This document shows, in pieces, positions 9,379 to 18,909 of a stretch of 64,000 bases of DNA. The DNA comes from Oscillospiraceae bacterium (GTDB lineage: Bacteria; Bacillota; Clostridia; Oscillospirales; CAG-272): NCBI GenBank assembly GCA_015063805.1, contig SVTK01000002.1, positions 108,644 through 172,643 on the forward strand, read 5' to 3'. Under the pieces are notes generated by a model, which worked only from the letters and a program-made list of their open reading frames with translations, was not told where the DNA came from and searched no databases. The translations under genes and the position numbers were made by a program. Position 1 is the first letter of the stretch; the number at the start of each line of letters is the position of its first letter.

Positions 9379-10005
9379 TTATTTCGTTGTTTTTTTCAGA
9401 TATTTTTCGGCCCGATCGGCAAATCGGGGGGCAAAGGCCTCCAGGGCGCGGGCACGGTGGGAAACGCGATTCTTCTCTTCCCCGCTCAACTGGGCAAAGG
9501 TCTTGTCCAGGGGCGCATAGAAGAAGAGCGGGTCATAGCCGAAGCCACCTTCGCCGCGCGCTTCGGTGAGGATTTCACCGGAACAGCGGCCCAGGCAGGT
9601 GAAAGACTCACCGTCGGGGAACACGCAGGCCATGGCACAGACGAAAGCGGCGGTGCGAGGGGCATCGGGGCGGGCGGCCAGCTCACGCAGGAGCTTGGCA
9701 TTGTTGGCGGCATCGTCCCCGTGCTCGCCGGCATACCGTGCCGAGTAAACACCGGGGGCACCGTCCAGAGCATCCACCGTCAGACCCGAATCGTCGGCGA
9801 TGCCGATATATCCCAGCCGTGCGGCGGCGCGTGCCTTGATGAGAGCATTTTCCTCAAAGGTATCCCCATCCTCGGGGATGTCGTCGGGGAGCCCCGCCTC
9901 CCCTGCGGAAAGCAGGATCAGATCGGGACATACGCGGGTGAGAATATCCCGCAGCTCGGCAATTTTCTTGCGGTTGTGAGAAACAAGTACGGCTTGCATA
10001 AACAT
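9379..10005 (-). CDS. rdgB: XTP/dITP diphosphatase (RdgB/HAM1)
   Basis: SHNRKKIAELRDIL, IADDSGLTVDALDGAPGVYSARYAG, GGFGYDPLFF. Confidence 0.95.
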   Translation of the reverse strand: MFMQAVLVSHNRKKIAELRDILTRVCPDLILLSAGEAGLPDDIPEDGDTFEENALIKARAAARLGYIGIADDSGLTVDALDGAPGVYSARYAGEHGDDAANNAKLLRELAARPDAPRTAAFVCAMACVFPDGESFTCLGRCSGEILTEARGEGGFGYDPLFFYAPLDKTFAQLSGEEKNRVSHRARALEAFAPRFADRAEKYLKKTTK

Positions 10006-10033
10006 CCTTTCGGTCAGGCGACCATGTCAGAAA

Positions 10034-10939
10034 TCAGTTGAAGAGGGCATCCACAAACTCGGCGGCATTGAAGGGCTGAAGATCGTCGATCTTCTCGCCG
10101 ACACCGATGAATTTCACGGGAATCCCCAGCTCCTTCTTAATGGCAAAGACGATGCCGCCCTTGGCGGTGCCGTCCATCTTATTGAGAGTAAGGCCGGTGA
10201 TGTTGGCGGCCTGCTTGAATTCCTTGGCCTGCATAATGGCGTTCTGTCCCGTGGTGGCGTCCAGAACCAGCAGGGTCTCACGGGAGACACCGGGCAGCTC
10301 ACGGTCAATAACGCGGTTGATCTTGGCCAGTTCGTCCATGAGGTTCTTCTTGTTGTGCAGGCGGCCCGCTGTATCTACGATCAGCACATCGCTGTTGTGG
10401 GAACGGGAATAGCCGATAGCGTCATAAACCACAGCCGCGGGGTCAGATCCCTCGCTCTGTTTGATCAGGGGTACGTCGGCCCGCTCGCACCAAACGGCCA
10501 GCTGGTCAATGGCGGCGGCGCGGAAGGTATCGGCGGCGGCAACCGCCACCGTCTTTCCCTGCTCCTTCAGCCGTGCGGCCATCTTGCCGATGGAGGTGGT
10601 CTTTCCCGCACCGTTGACGCCGATCACCAGCACCACCGCAGGGGCGTTATCCAGGCAAAGGGGCTCCCCTTCGCCGATCATGCCGCAGAGGATCTCGTGT
10701 AATGCCGCCATGGCAGCATCCCGCTCGGTAAGCCGCTCAGTTTTGATGCGCTCACGCAGTGCGTCAATAATCTCCTCGGTTGCGGTTGCACCCACATCGG
10801 CGCAGATGAGCACCTCCTCCAGCTCCTCCAGCATATCCTCGTCCACCCGGACGAAGGCGCTGAAAACCTGGTTGATCTGCCCCACAAAGGCGTTTTTGGT
10901 CTTGGCAAGACCCGCCTTGAGTTTATCCAAAAATGCCAT
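10034..10939 (-). CDS. ftsY: Signal recognition particle receptor FtsY
   Basis: GVNGAGKTTSIGKMA, DTFRAAAIDQL, DTAGRLHNK, TLNKMDGTAKGG. Confidence 0.97.
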   Translation of the reverse strand: MAFLDKLKAGLAKTKNAFVGQINQVFSAFVRVDEDMLEELEEVLICADVGATATEEIIDALRERIKTERLTERDAAMAALHEILCGMIGEGEPLCLDNAPAVVLVIGVNGAGKTTSIGKMAARLKEQGKTVAVAAADTFRAAAIDQLAVWCERADVPLIKQSEGSDPAAVVYDAIGYSRSHNSDVLIVDTAGRLHNKKNLMDELAKINRVIDRELPGVSRETLLVLDATTGQNAIMQAKEFKQAANITGLTLNKMDGTAKGGIVFAIKKELGIPVKFIGVGEKIDDLQPFNAAEFVDALFN

Positions 10940-13900
10940 CCCAGTCTTCTCCTTTTTTCTCGATATCGTCGATATTCAGCGTCAGCACCCGAGAAATTCC
11001 CCGCTCGGGCATGGTCACGCCGTACAGACAGTCAGCCACCTCCATGGTACCGCGGCGGTGAGTGATGAGAATGAACTGCGTCTCTCCATTGTAACGCTTG
11101 ATGTACTCGGCCAGACGGGCCACGTTAACCTCGTCCAGGGCGGCCTCGATCTCGTCCAGAATGCAGAAGGGGGTGGGATTCACCTGCAGAATGGCAAAGA
11201 AGAGGGCAACGCCGATGAAGGACTGTTCACCGCCCGACAGCTGCATCAGATTCTTGATGACCTTGCCGGGAGGTGCAGCCTTGATCTCAATGCCCGAGGT
11301 CAGAGGATCCTCGGGATCGGTAAGCTCAAGGGATGCGCTTCCGCCGCCGAAGAGCTCGGCAAAGACGCGGTTGAAGTTGCGGTTGATGGCCTCAAAGGCC
11401 GCCAGGAATGCGGTGCGCATCTCGATCTCCAGCCGTGCGATCACGGCTTCGAGATCGGCCTTGGCATCCCGCAGGTCGTTCAGCTGGCCCGAGAGGTAAT
11501 CGTAACGGGACTTCACCTCGGCGTACTCCTCGATGGCCCCCACATTCACGCTGCCCAGGGCACGGAGCTTGTTGCGGCACTCGGTCTGCACCTGCACCAC
11601 GGCGGTGCGGTTCTCCTCGGTGACGGGGGGATAGCCCAGCTCCACCGCTTCCACACGGGTGAGCTCGTAGTCATCCCACAGGCGGGATGCCAGCTTATCC
11701 TGGTCGGTGCGAAGCCCTGCCAGCTTATTTTCGTTCTTGGTGTGCTCCCGCACCACCAGTTCCTTGCGGTTGTTCTGATCCCGCAGGCGGATACGCAGGT
11801 CATTCAGCTGCTGCTCAAAGGCCATGCCGCCTGCTTCCACCTCGGTGCGACGAGCGTTCAGCTCACGCAGACGGGTCTCGCCCACCTCAGCTTCAGCGCG
11901 GTTGGCGGCAATGGCTGCCTCGGTCTCCTGCAAGGATGTCTTGAGGTTTTCCACACGCGTCAGCGCTTCGGTCTGTGCGGACTTCAGCGTGAGGATGCGG
12001 TCATCTACTGCATTCCGCAGGGTCTCAGCGGTTTCAATATCCTTCTCGATCTCACTGATACGGATGAAGCAGGCGGTAATCTGCTCGCCCAGGGCATTCA
12101 CCTCATCATCGGCGGCATTGCGCTCGATCTCCCGATCGGCGCGGAAGGCCGACAGTTCGGCAGCGCGGGTCTCCAACTCGGTCAAGGCGCGCTTCAGCTG
12201 GGCGATCTCCTCGTCATAGCGGCGGCGCAGCTCGCCCTGCTGCTCGAAATCGGCGTAGATCTTGTCAATGAGGGTCTGGTTTGCATCCAACTTGGCCTTA
12301 AGCTGATCCAGACGGGTCTGCTCGGCCGAAGCCATGGTGCCAATGAGGCGGCGGCGCTCGGCCAGGTCATCCCGCTCGCGGCCGACAGCGGCAATTTTTT
12401 CATCCAGGCGGCGGAGCGCAGCCTGGGCCGCCTTCACTTCCTCGGCGGTCTTATTCTGCTCACGGGTGAGGTTCTCGATCTCGCTGGCGCGGCTGAGAAT
12501 GCCGCTGTCACGCTTGGCCGAACCGCCGGTAAAGGAACCGCCCACATTGATCTGCTGGCCGTCCAGGGTAACGGCTCGAACGCGGTAACGGGAGGCCTTG
12601 GCCATCACCGTAGCGTGGTCGATGGTGTCAAAGATCACGGTCCGCCCAAGCAGGGAGGACAGCACCCCGCGGTAGCGATCGTCAGCCCCCACCAGGGCGT
12701 CGGCGGTGCCGAGATATCCCTCAAACTCGGCGGCTCGGCGAAGCTCGTCGGTCACGGCGGAGGGTCGCATGGAGGTGATGGGATAGAAGGTGGCACGGCC
12801 GGCGTTGCCCCGTTTAAGGGCATAGATAGCGGCCTTGGCAGTTTCCTCATCCTCCACCACAATATTCTGCAGATTCGCGCCAAGCGCGGTCTCAATGGCG
12901 GTGATATAACGGGGCTCCACCGAGATCAGCTGGGACAGCGGGCCGTAGATCTTCCCGCATCTTCCCCCGCCTGCTGTGGTGATCTTTCCCTGCTCGTACT
13001 GCCCCATAACATAGCGGACACTGCCCGAGTAGCCCTCAAAGTGCTCCTCCATCCGGCGCAGGGTGTCGGCCCGCTGTGCCAGGGTGTCGTGACGGAGCCT
13101 GAGCTGATTGCTCCGCTCCAGGGCTTCCCGACGTTCACCTGTCAGGGCAGCAGAAGCAGACTCGCGATCAGCCAGATCCCGATCCAGCCCGGCTACAGCT
13201 TCTCCGTATTCCTCCACCGCGGATTTAGCAGCATCACACTGCTCCCGCAGAGTGGCAGAGGTCTGTTCCAGAGAGCTGAGGTCGCCCTGCATGGTTTCGC
13301 TCTTGTCCCGGTCAGCGGCGCGGGTGTTTTCCAGCACCGACAGCTGGACCTTCAGGTTCATCTGCTCCGACTCCACGCCGTGGAGGTCCTCCAGGGCACG
13401 GTCAAGAATGGCGGCAAGCCCATCCCGACGTTCTGCGGCGACTGCCTGCTTTCCGTTGAGTTCATCCTGTTCCGCCCGGGCAGAAGTGAGCGTATCGGTC
13501 AACTCGGCAATGCGGGCGGTATGGGTCTCGCGATTCTTCTCCTCAGCGGCAATGGCCACCTCAGAGGACGCAGCAGAGCTTTCCGCCGCCAAAATCAACT
13601 CGCCGGCGTGGAGCCGATCGTTCTCGGCCACGCGGAGGGCGGCATCCAGCTCATGGTTGGCATTGGTCTGCTCACGAATCTCACGCAGCAGCTGCTCGGA
13701 GGTCAGCTTGTTGGACTGGGCGGCCTCGTAAAGCTTTTCATTCTGTGCCTCCAGGGATGCGATGGTATCCTCCACCGTCTGCAGTTCAAGGCCTGAACGG
13801 CTGACCAGCCCCTCGGCTTCAGCCACCTCGGCGCGCATCCGCTCGGTGTCATAGAGCCACAGGGAAACGTCGGCGCGCTTCTTCTCCTCGTAGAGATCCA

Positions 13901-14549
13901 GGTATTTTCGCGCGCGGGCTGCTTCCTTTTCCAGGGGGCCCACACGTCCCTCCAACTCCGAGAGAATGTCGTTGACACGGAGCATATTGTCCTCGGTGGA
14001 AGCCAGGCGGCGCTCAGCCTCCGACTTTTTGAAGCGGAAGCGGGCAATCCCCGAAGCATCCTCAAAAATCCCGCGGCGTTCATCGCTCTTGCGGGAGATC
14101 ATTTCGGCAATTTTGCCCTGCCCGATGATGGAATAGCCGTCACGGCCGATACCGGTGTTCATGAACAGCTCGTAGATGTCACGCAGGCGGCAGGGCTTGC
14201 GGTTGATGAAATACTCACTCTCCCCTGCGCGGTAGTAGCGGCGGGTAACCGTTACCTCATCGTAGGGGCTCTCCAGCCGGCCTTCGCCGGTGTTATCAAA
14301 GGTCACCGATACCTCGGCAAAACCCATGGGACGGCGGCCGTCGGCGCCGCTGAAGATCACGTCCTCCATTTTAGTGCTGCGGATGCTCTTGGACGAGATC
14401 TCGCCCAGCACCCAGCGCATGGCGTCAGAAAGATTGGACTTACCGCTGCCGTTAGGACCTACAATGACCGTGGAGCCCTGCTCAAAGGTCAGGACAGTTT
14501 TATCGGGAAAGGACTTGAAGCCATGTAATTCAAGGGATTTCAGATACAA
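10923..14549 (-). CDS. smc: Chromosome segregation protein SMC (TTG start)
   Basis: 1208 aa; MYLKSLELHGFKSFPDKT, GPNGSGKSNLSDAMRWVLGE, LSGGEQ signature, long coiled coils; GGAGGAG SD before TTG. Confidence 0.97.
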   Translation of the reverse strand: MYLKSLELHGFKSFPDKTVLTFEQGSTVIVGPNGSGKSNLSDAMRWVLGEISSKSIRSTKMEDVIFSGADGRRPMGFAEVSVTFDNTGEGRLESPYDEVTVTRRYYRAGESEYFINRKPCRLRDIYELFMNTGIGRDGYSIIGQGKIAEMISRKSDERRGIFEDASGIARFRFKKSEAERRLASTEDNMLRVNDILSELEGRVGPLEKEAARARKYLDLYEEKKRADVSLWLYDTERMRAEVAEAEGLVSRSGLELQTVEDTIASLEAQNEKLYEAAQSNKLTSEQLLREIREQTNANHELDAALRVAENDRLHAGELILAAESSAASSEVAIAAEEKNRETHTARIAELTDTLTSARAEQDELNGKQAVAAERRDGLAAILDRALEDLHGVESEQMNLKVQLSVLENTRAADRDKSETMQGDLSSLEQTSATLREQCDAAKSAVEEYGEAVAGLDRDLADRESASAALTGERREALERSNQLRLRHDTLAQRADTLRRMEEHFEGYSGSVRYVMGQYEQGKITTAGGGRCGKIYGPLSQLISVEPRYITAIETALGANLQNIVVEDEETAKAAIYALKRGNAGRATFYPITSMRPSAVTDELRRAAEFEGYLGTADALVGADDRYRGVLSSLLGRTVIFDTIDHATVMAKASRYRVRAVTLDGQQINVGGSFTGGSAKRDSGILSRASEIENLTREQNKTAEEVKAAQAALRRLDEKIAAVGRERDDLAERRRLIGTMASAEQTRLDQLKAKLDANQTLIDKIYADFEQQGELRRRYDEEIAQLKRALTELETRAAELSAFRADREIERNAADDEVNALGEQITACFIRISEIEKDIETAETLRNAVDDRILTLKSAQTEALTRVENLKTSLQETEAAIAANRAEAEVGETRLRELNARRTEVEAGGMAFEQQLNDLRIRLRDQNNRKELVVREHTKNENKLAGLRTDQDKLASRLWDDYELTRVEAVELGYPPVTEENRTAVVQVQTECRNKLRALGSVNVGAIEEYAEVKSRYDYLSGQLNDLRDAKADLEAVIARLEIEMRTAFLAAFEAINRNFNRVFAELFGGGSASLELTDPEDPLTSGIEIKAAPPGKVIKNLMQLSGGEQSFIGVALFFAILQVNPTPFCILDEIEAALDEVNVARLAEYIKRYNGETQFILITHRRGTMEVADCLYGVTMPERGISRVLTLNIDDIEKKGEDWDGIFG

Positions 14550-15589
14550 GGGTCGCGCTCCTCCTCTCTTGGATGTACTATCTTTATATTATACCCCAAA
14601 AGTTTGTCGATTTCAATAACTTTTATCTTTTTCAGGGAAAATTCTCGGCATAAACGGGTCAGATTCCGCTTTTTCTGCCCCACCATAGCCGAAGTGCGCC
14701 CCCGTGGAACGGCAAGCGTCACGATCCCGTCCGGGAAAGGATGATCGGTCAGCAGTTCCCTGCCCCGCCGGAAGAAGCATTCCCCCATGGCCAGCTCACC
14801 GAAAGCGGGATGATGGGGACCGGCAATCACGGTGTCGGCGCGCAATCCTTCGGTCTCCTGCAGGCCGACCCGTAGCACCTCCACTCCCGCCGCATCAAAG
14901 AGCGACAGCAGATCGGCGGTGCGTTCCACAGCGTCCTCCAAAGACAGCGGGCAGTATGTCCCCGCCTCCTGCATTTGCGCCAGCCGGGTCCCCCGCAGCA
15001 CAAGGGTGGGGTAGATCCGAGCCGATGTGACTCTGGCCTCGATCAACCCTCTCGCGGTGGCAAGCTCGTCCTCAGCAGTGGCACCGGGAAGGCCCAACAT
15101 CATCTGCCCCGTCACCCCGTATCCCGCGGCACGAAGCCGTGCAATGGCATCCATGGCATCAACGGCGCTATGCCCCCGACAACAGGCAGACAGGACACGG
15201 TCAGACAGGCTCTGCACCCCCAGCTCCACCGTTTTCACGGGGTAGCGGGCAAGGCGGCGGAGCACATCATCCCCCAAATAATCAGGACGTGTAGAAAAAC
15301 GGATGCCCGACACCCGCCCTGCCGTCGTGTACTCGGCGGCAAGTGCCAGCAGAGCCTCCATCAGTTCGGGATCGATCCCGGTGAAGGAGCCGCCGAAGTA
15401 GGCGATCTCACATTGGGTATCGGGGGAAAGGGTAGTCAGCGCCTGCTCCACTGTCTCCCGCGCTCCTGCGACAAGCGCGGCGGAATCTTCCTCGCCGGCA
15501 AACCCCGAGATCAGGTGCTGATCGCAGAAAACGCAGGCATTCGGGCAGCCCCGATGGGGAATAAACACCGGAATATTGGCATATCGCAC
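14540..15589 (-). CDS. Radical SAM protein (Elp3/YhcC-like)
   Basis: CPNACVFCDQHLISG CxxxCxxC motif; ACCRGHSAVDAMDAIARLRAAGYGVTGQMMLGLPG. Confidence 0.85.
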   Translation of the reverse strand: MRYANIPVFIPHRGCPNACVFCDQHLISGFAGEEDSAALVAGARETVEQALTTLSPDTQCEIAYFGGSFTGIDPELMEALLALAAEYTTAGRVSGIRFSTRPDYLGDDVLRRLARYPVKTVELGVQSLSDRVLSACCRGHSAVDAMDAIARLRAAGYGVTGQMMLGLPGATAEDELATARGLIEARVTSARIYPTLVLRGTRLAQMQEAGTYCPLSLEDAVERTADLLSLFDAAGVEVLRVGLQETEGLRADTVIAGPHHPAFGELAMGECFFRRGRELLTDHPFPDGIVTLAVPRGRTSAMVGQKKRNLTRLCREFSLKKIKVIEIDKLLGYNIKIVHPREEERDPCI

Positions 15590-15640
15590 CCAAGACTCCC
15601 CCTTCCCTTCACTGTTTTATTTCCGGGTAAAAAACGACCC

Positions 15641-15689
15641 AATCCCACCGAAACAAGGTCGGCTCAGCCGACATCATTTCGGTGGGATT
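15641..15689 (-). terminator. Two-tier inverted repeat after rnc, probable terminator
   Basis: AATCCCACCGAAA/TTTCGGTGGGATT enclosing GTCGGCT-c-AGCCGAC, 3 nt past the rnc stop; T6 a short distance downstream on minus strand. Confidence 0.5.
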
Positions 15690-15692
15690 CGA

Positions 15693-16466
15693 TTACGCTT
15701 CTGTCTTTTGTTCGCCAAAGAGCACCAGGGCTTCCTTGGCAGCTTTCTGCTCTGCCTCGCGCTTGGAGCCACCCTCACCGCGTCCGATGACGTTGCTGTT
15801 GAGCCGGGCTTCCACCACGAAGGACTTCAGATGGTCGGGGCCGTGCTCGGCCACCGTAACGTACTCCAGGATCTCCCCCTCCACCTGCTGAATGATCTGC
15901 TGCAGAAGGGTCTTGTAGTCCTGGATATGGCCGTCCATGGCGGCAAGCTCGTCCATGAGATGGGGCAGAAGGAAACGGCCGACCGTCTTCTTTCCGGTGC
16001 TTCCCGCATCCAGATACATGGCCGCCAGCAGGGCCTCAAAGGCATCGGCCAGGATGGATTTTCTCGTCCGGCCCTGGTTTTTCTCTTCCCCGCGGCCCAG
16101 CCGCAGATAATCCCCCAAGCCGATCCGCGCCGCATAGCCCGACAGGGCACGCTCACAGACGATCTCAGCCCGCATCCGGGTCAGATCTCCCTCGGGACGC
16201 TGGGTATAGTGGGAAAACAGATACTCGCTGGCAATGATGGAGAGCACCGAGTCACCCAAAAACTCCAGCCGCTCATTGCAGCGGAGGGTGACACCTCTCC
16301 CCTTCATCTCGTTGGAATAGGAGGAATGGGTCATGGCCTCCTCCAGAAGTCCCCGTTCGCGGAAGGTGTAGCCGATCCTCGCCTCCAGCTGTTCAAGGGG
16401 ATGGGACAGGCTGTCCTGGGAGACAGCGGGCTGTTTTTTCTTCTTCGCCGACTGCTTATCCGCCAT
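15693..16466 (-). CDS. rnc: Ribonuclease III
   Basis: NERLEFLGDSVLSIIASEYLF signature; C-terminal dsRBD. Confidence 0.96.
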   Translation of the reverse strand: MADKQSAKKKKQPAVSQDSLSHPLEQLEARIGYTFRERGLLEEAMTHSSYSNEMKGRGVTLRCNERLEFLGDSVLSIIASEYLFSHYTQRPEGDLTRMRAEIVCERALSGYAARIGLGDYLRLGRGEEKNQGRTRKSILADAFEALLAAMYLDAGSTGKKTVGRFLLPHLMDELAAMDGHIQDYKTLLQQIIQQVEGEILEYVTVAEHGPDHLKSFVVEARLNSNVIGRGEGGSKREAEQKAAKEALVLFGEQKTEA

Positions 16467-17502
16467 GGGCTTCCTCCTCCTGAACTTCAGCTTCCGCCGC
16501 TTTTTTCTGTTCCCGTGCATCTTCAATGGCCCGGGCGATGTCGTAGGTTACCCCTGTGTTGACGTAATCAATGGCCTGGCGAATGGCATTGCGGAAGGCT
16601 TTGGCGTTGGAATTGCCGTGGGCCTTGATCACGGGACGGGAGATCCCAAGGAAGGGTGCGCCGCCGTATTCGCTGGCATCGAAGGTATGCTTGATATTGC
16701 TGAGCTGGCCCTTGACCAGCAGAGCCGACATTTTGGTGAGGGTATTTGCCTTGAACATTCCCTTCAGAATGCCGATCATCATCTTACCCATGCCCTCGGT
16801 GTATTTGAGGACGATGTTGCCGGTATAGCCGTCGGTGACCAGCACGTCGCAGGCATTGTGGGGAATGCGGTTTCCCTCCACGTTGCCCACGAAATTGATG
16901 CTCTCGTCGGCCATCAGGAGGGGATAGGTGGCCAGCTGCAGCTGGGTACCCTTGCAGTCCTCGATGCCGTTGTTGAGCAGGCCCACACGGGGAGAGGACA
17001 GGTTGAAGAGATTCTGCATATAGATCGAGCCCATCATGGCAAACTGGACCAGCTGCTCGGGGGTGACGGTGAGGTTTGCCCCGGAGTCCAGCAGCAGAAC
17101 GGGGTTATTGAAGGGCAGAACGCTGGCAATGGCCGCGCGCTGTATGCCCTTGATCTTGCGCACAATGAGGGTCGCGCCGGTAAACAGCGCGCCGGTATTT
17201 CCGGTGCTGACGAAGGCATCTCCCTCGCCGTCGGCCAGCAGGCGCAGGCCGACGCTCATGGAAGAATCCTTCTTTCCCCGTACCACCACAATGGGATCAT
17301 CCTCCATGGTGATCACCGTCTCGGTATGCACGATCTCAAAGCGGGAAAGATCATAGCCTTCCTCGGCGGCCACCGCCTCGATGGCCGGGCGGTCGCCGAC
17401 CAGAATATAGTTGGCCGGATAGAGCTCCGATGCCTGGAGCACACCTTTGACCAGTTCACGGGGGGCGTTGTCACCGCCCATGACATCTACGATAATTCTC
17501 AT
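16456..17502 (-). CDS. plsX: Phosphate acyltransferase PlsX
   Basis: MRIIVDVMGGDNAPRELVKGVLQA... Confidence 0.96.
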   Translation of the reverse strand: MRIIVDVMGGDNAPRELVKGVLQASELYPANYILVGDRPAIEAVAAEEGYDLSRFEIVHTETVITMEDDPIVVVRGKKDSSMSVGLRLLADGEGDAFVSTGNTGALFTGATLIVRKIKGIQRAAIASVLPFNNPVLLLDSGANLTVTPEQLVQFAMMGSIYMQNLFNLSSPRVGLLNNGIEDCKGTQLQLATYPLLMADESINFVGNVEGNRIPHNACDVLVTDGYTGNIVLKYTEGMGKMMIGILKGMFKANTLTKMSALLVKGQLSNIKHTFDASEYGGAPFLGISRPVIKAHGNSNAKAFRNAIRQAIDYVNTGVTYDIARAIEDAREQKKAAEAEVQEEEAHGG

Positions 17503-17553
17503 GTTTACCATTTGCCCCGAGGGGCATCCTTATCTGTTTCGGTGAAAAAGCGA

Positions 17554-18909
17554 TCAAAACACCGCCGGGGAATTCTGCGGCTTGACGGTAGGCAGAAGTT
17601 CATCGACAGCCGCGAGAGAGCGGGCCGCCATCACCTCATATTTGGCGATCTTACCCCCCTTGACCCGTGCGGGCAGGGGCTGCAGAATGCCGAAGTTGGC
17701 ATTCATGGGCTGGAAGTTCCCGGTCATTCCCCCCTCGCTGACATAGGCAGCCATGGCACCGATCATGGTGGTGCGGGGAAAGATCACAGGGGCTTCGCCC
17801 AGGATCAGGCGGGCGGCGTTCAGTCCGGCCACAAAGCCCGATCCGGTGGACTCGATGTACCCCTCCACGCCTGTCATCTGTCCGGCAAAAAAGAGATTCG
17901 GCCGGCCGCGCAGAGCATAGGTGGGCTCAAGGATCTCGGGAGAATTGAGGTAAGTGTTCCGATGCATCACGCCGTAGCGCATAAATTCCGCCGACTCAAG
18001 GCCGGGGATCATGCGGAAGACTCTCTGCTGTTCGGGGAAGCGGAGATGGGTCTGGAATCCCACCAGGTTGTACATGGTACCCGCCTCATTTTCCCGGCGG
18101 AGCTGAACCACGGCATAGGCCTCACGTCCGGTGCGGGGATCCCGCAGGCCAACCGGCTTCAGGGGGCCGTAGCGCAGAGTATCCCGGCCTCTGGATGCCA
18201 TGATCTCCACCGGCATACAGCCCTCGAAGACCTTCAGCCCAGCCCGGTCGAAATCATGCAGCTCTGCCGCTTCAGCCGAGATCAAAGCATCATAAAATGC
18301 GTTGTACTGCTCTTCGTCCATGGGGCAGTTGAGGTAATCGGCGTCCCCCTTGTCATAGCGGGAGGCGAAATAGGCAATATCCATGTTCACGGTGGCGGCA
18401 TCCACAATGGGGGCGGCGGCATCGAAGAAATGCAGCTGTCCTCCCCCCACCTGCTCGGCGATATGCCCCGCCAGGGCATCGGCCGTCAAGGGACCGGTGG
18501 CCACTACCGTGGGAACAGAATCATCCAGCGCGGTGACCTCCTCCTCGATCACGGTGATCAGAGGATGGGAGCGGATGCGGTCGGTGACGTAGGCGGAAAA
18601 CAGGTCGCGGTCCACCGCCAAAGCAGATCCTGCGGGGACGCGGGTAGCATCAGCCGCCGCAAGAATAAGGGACCCCATCCGCCGCAGCTCCTCCTTGAGC
18701 AGGCCCACCCCGTTGGTGGTGCGGTCGGAGCGCAGGGAGTTGGAGCAGACCAGCTCGGCAAAACCGGAGGAACGGTGGGCGGGGGTCATTTTCTTCGGTT
18801 TCATCTCCCACAGCTCCACCCGGATTCCCCGCTCTGCCAGCTGCCAGGCTGCTTCGCAGCCCGCCAGTCCTGCCCCGATTACCCGGGCGCGGAGATCAGT
18901 CATTGCCAT
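17554..18909 (-). CDS. trmFO: Methylenetetrahydrofolate-tRNA-(uracil-5-)-methyltransferase TrmFO
   Basis: [39 protein letters not shown]. Confidence 0.97.
   Translation of the reverse strand: MAMTDLRARVIGAGLAGCEAAWQLAERGIRVELWEMKPKKMTPAHRSSGFAELVCSNSLRSDRTTNGVGLLKEELRRMGSLILAAADATRVPAGSALAVDRDLFSAYVTDRIRSHPLITVIEEEVTALDDSVPTVVATGPLTADALAGHIAEQVGGGQLHFFDAAAPIVDAATVNMDIAYFASRYDKGDADYLNCPMDEEQYNAFYDALISAEAAELHDFDRAGLKVFEGCMPVEIMASRGRDTLRYGPLKPVGLRDPRTGREAYAVVQLRRENEAGTMYNLVGFQTHLRFPEQQRVFRMIPGLESAEFMRYGVMHRNTYLNSPEILEPTYALRGRPNLFFAGQMTGVEGYIESTGSGFVAGLNAARLILGEAPVIFPRTTMIGAMAAYVSEGGMTGNFQPMNANFGILQPLPARVKGGKIAKYEVMAARSLAAVDELLPTVKPQNSPAVF

Noticed and set aside
10461-13796. 1111-aa plus-strand ORF
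   Set aside because: Antisense shadow of smc; high-GC codon bias keeps the opposite frame open; low-complexity and no recognisable domain
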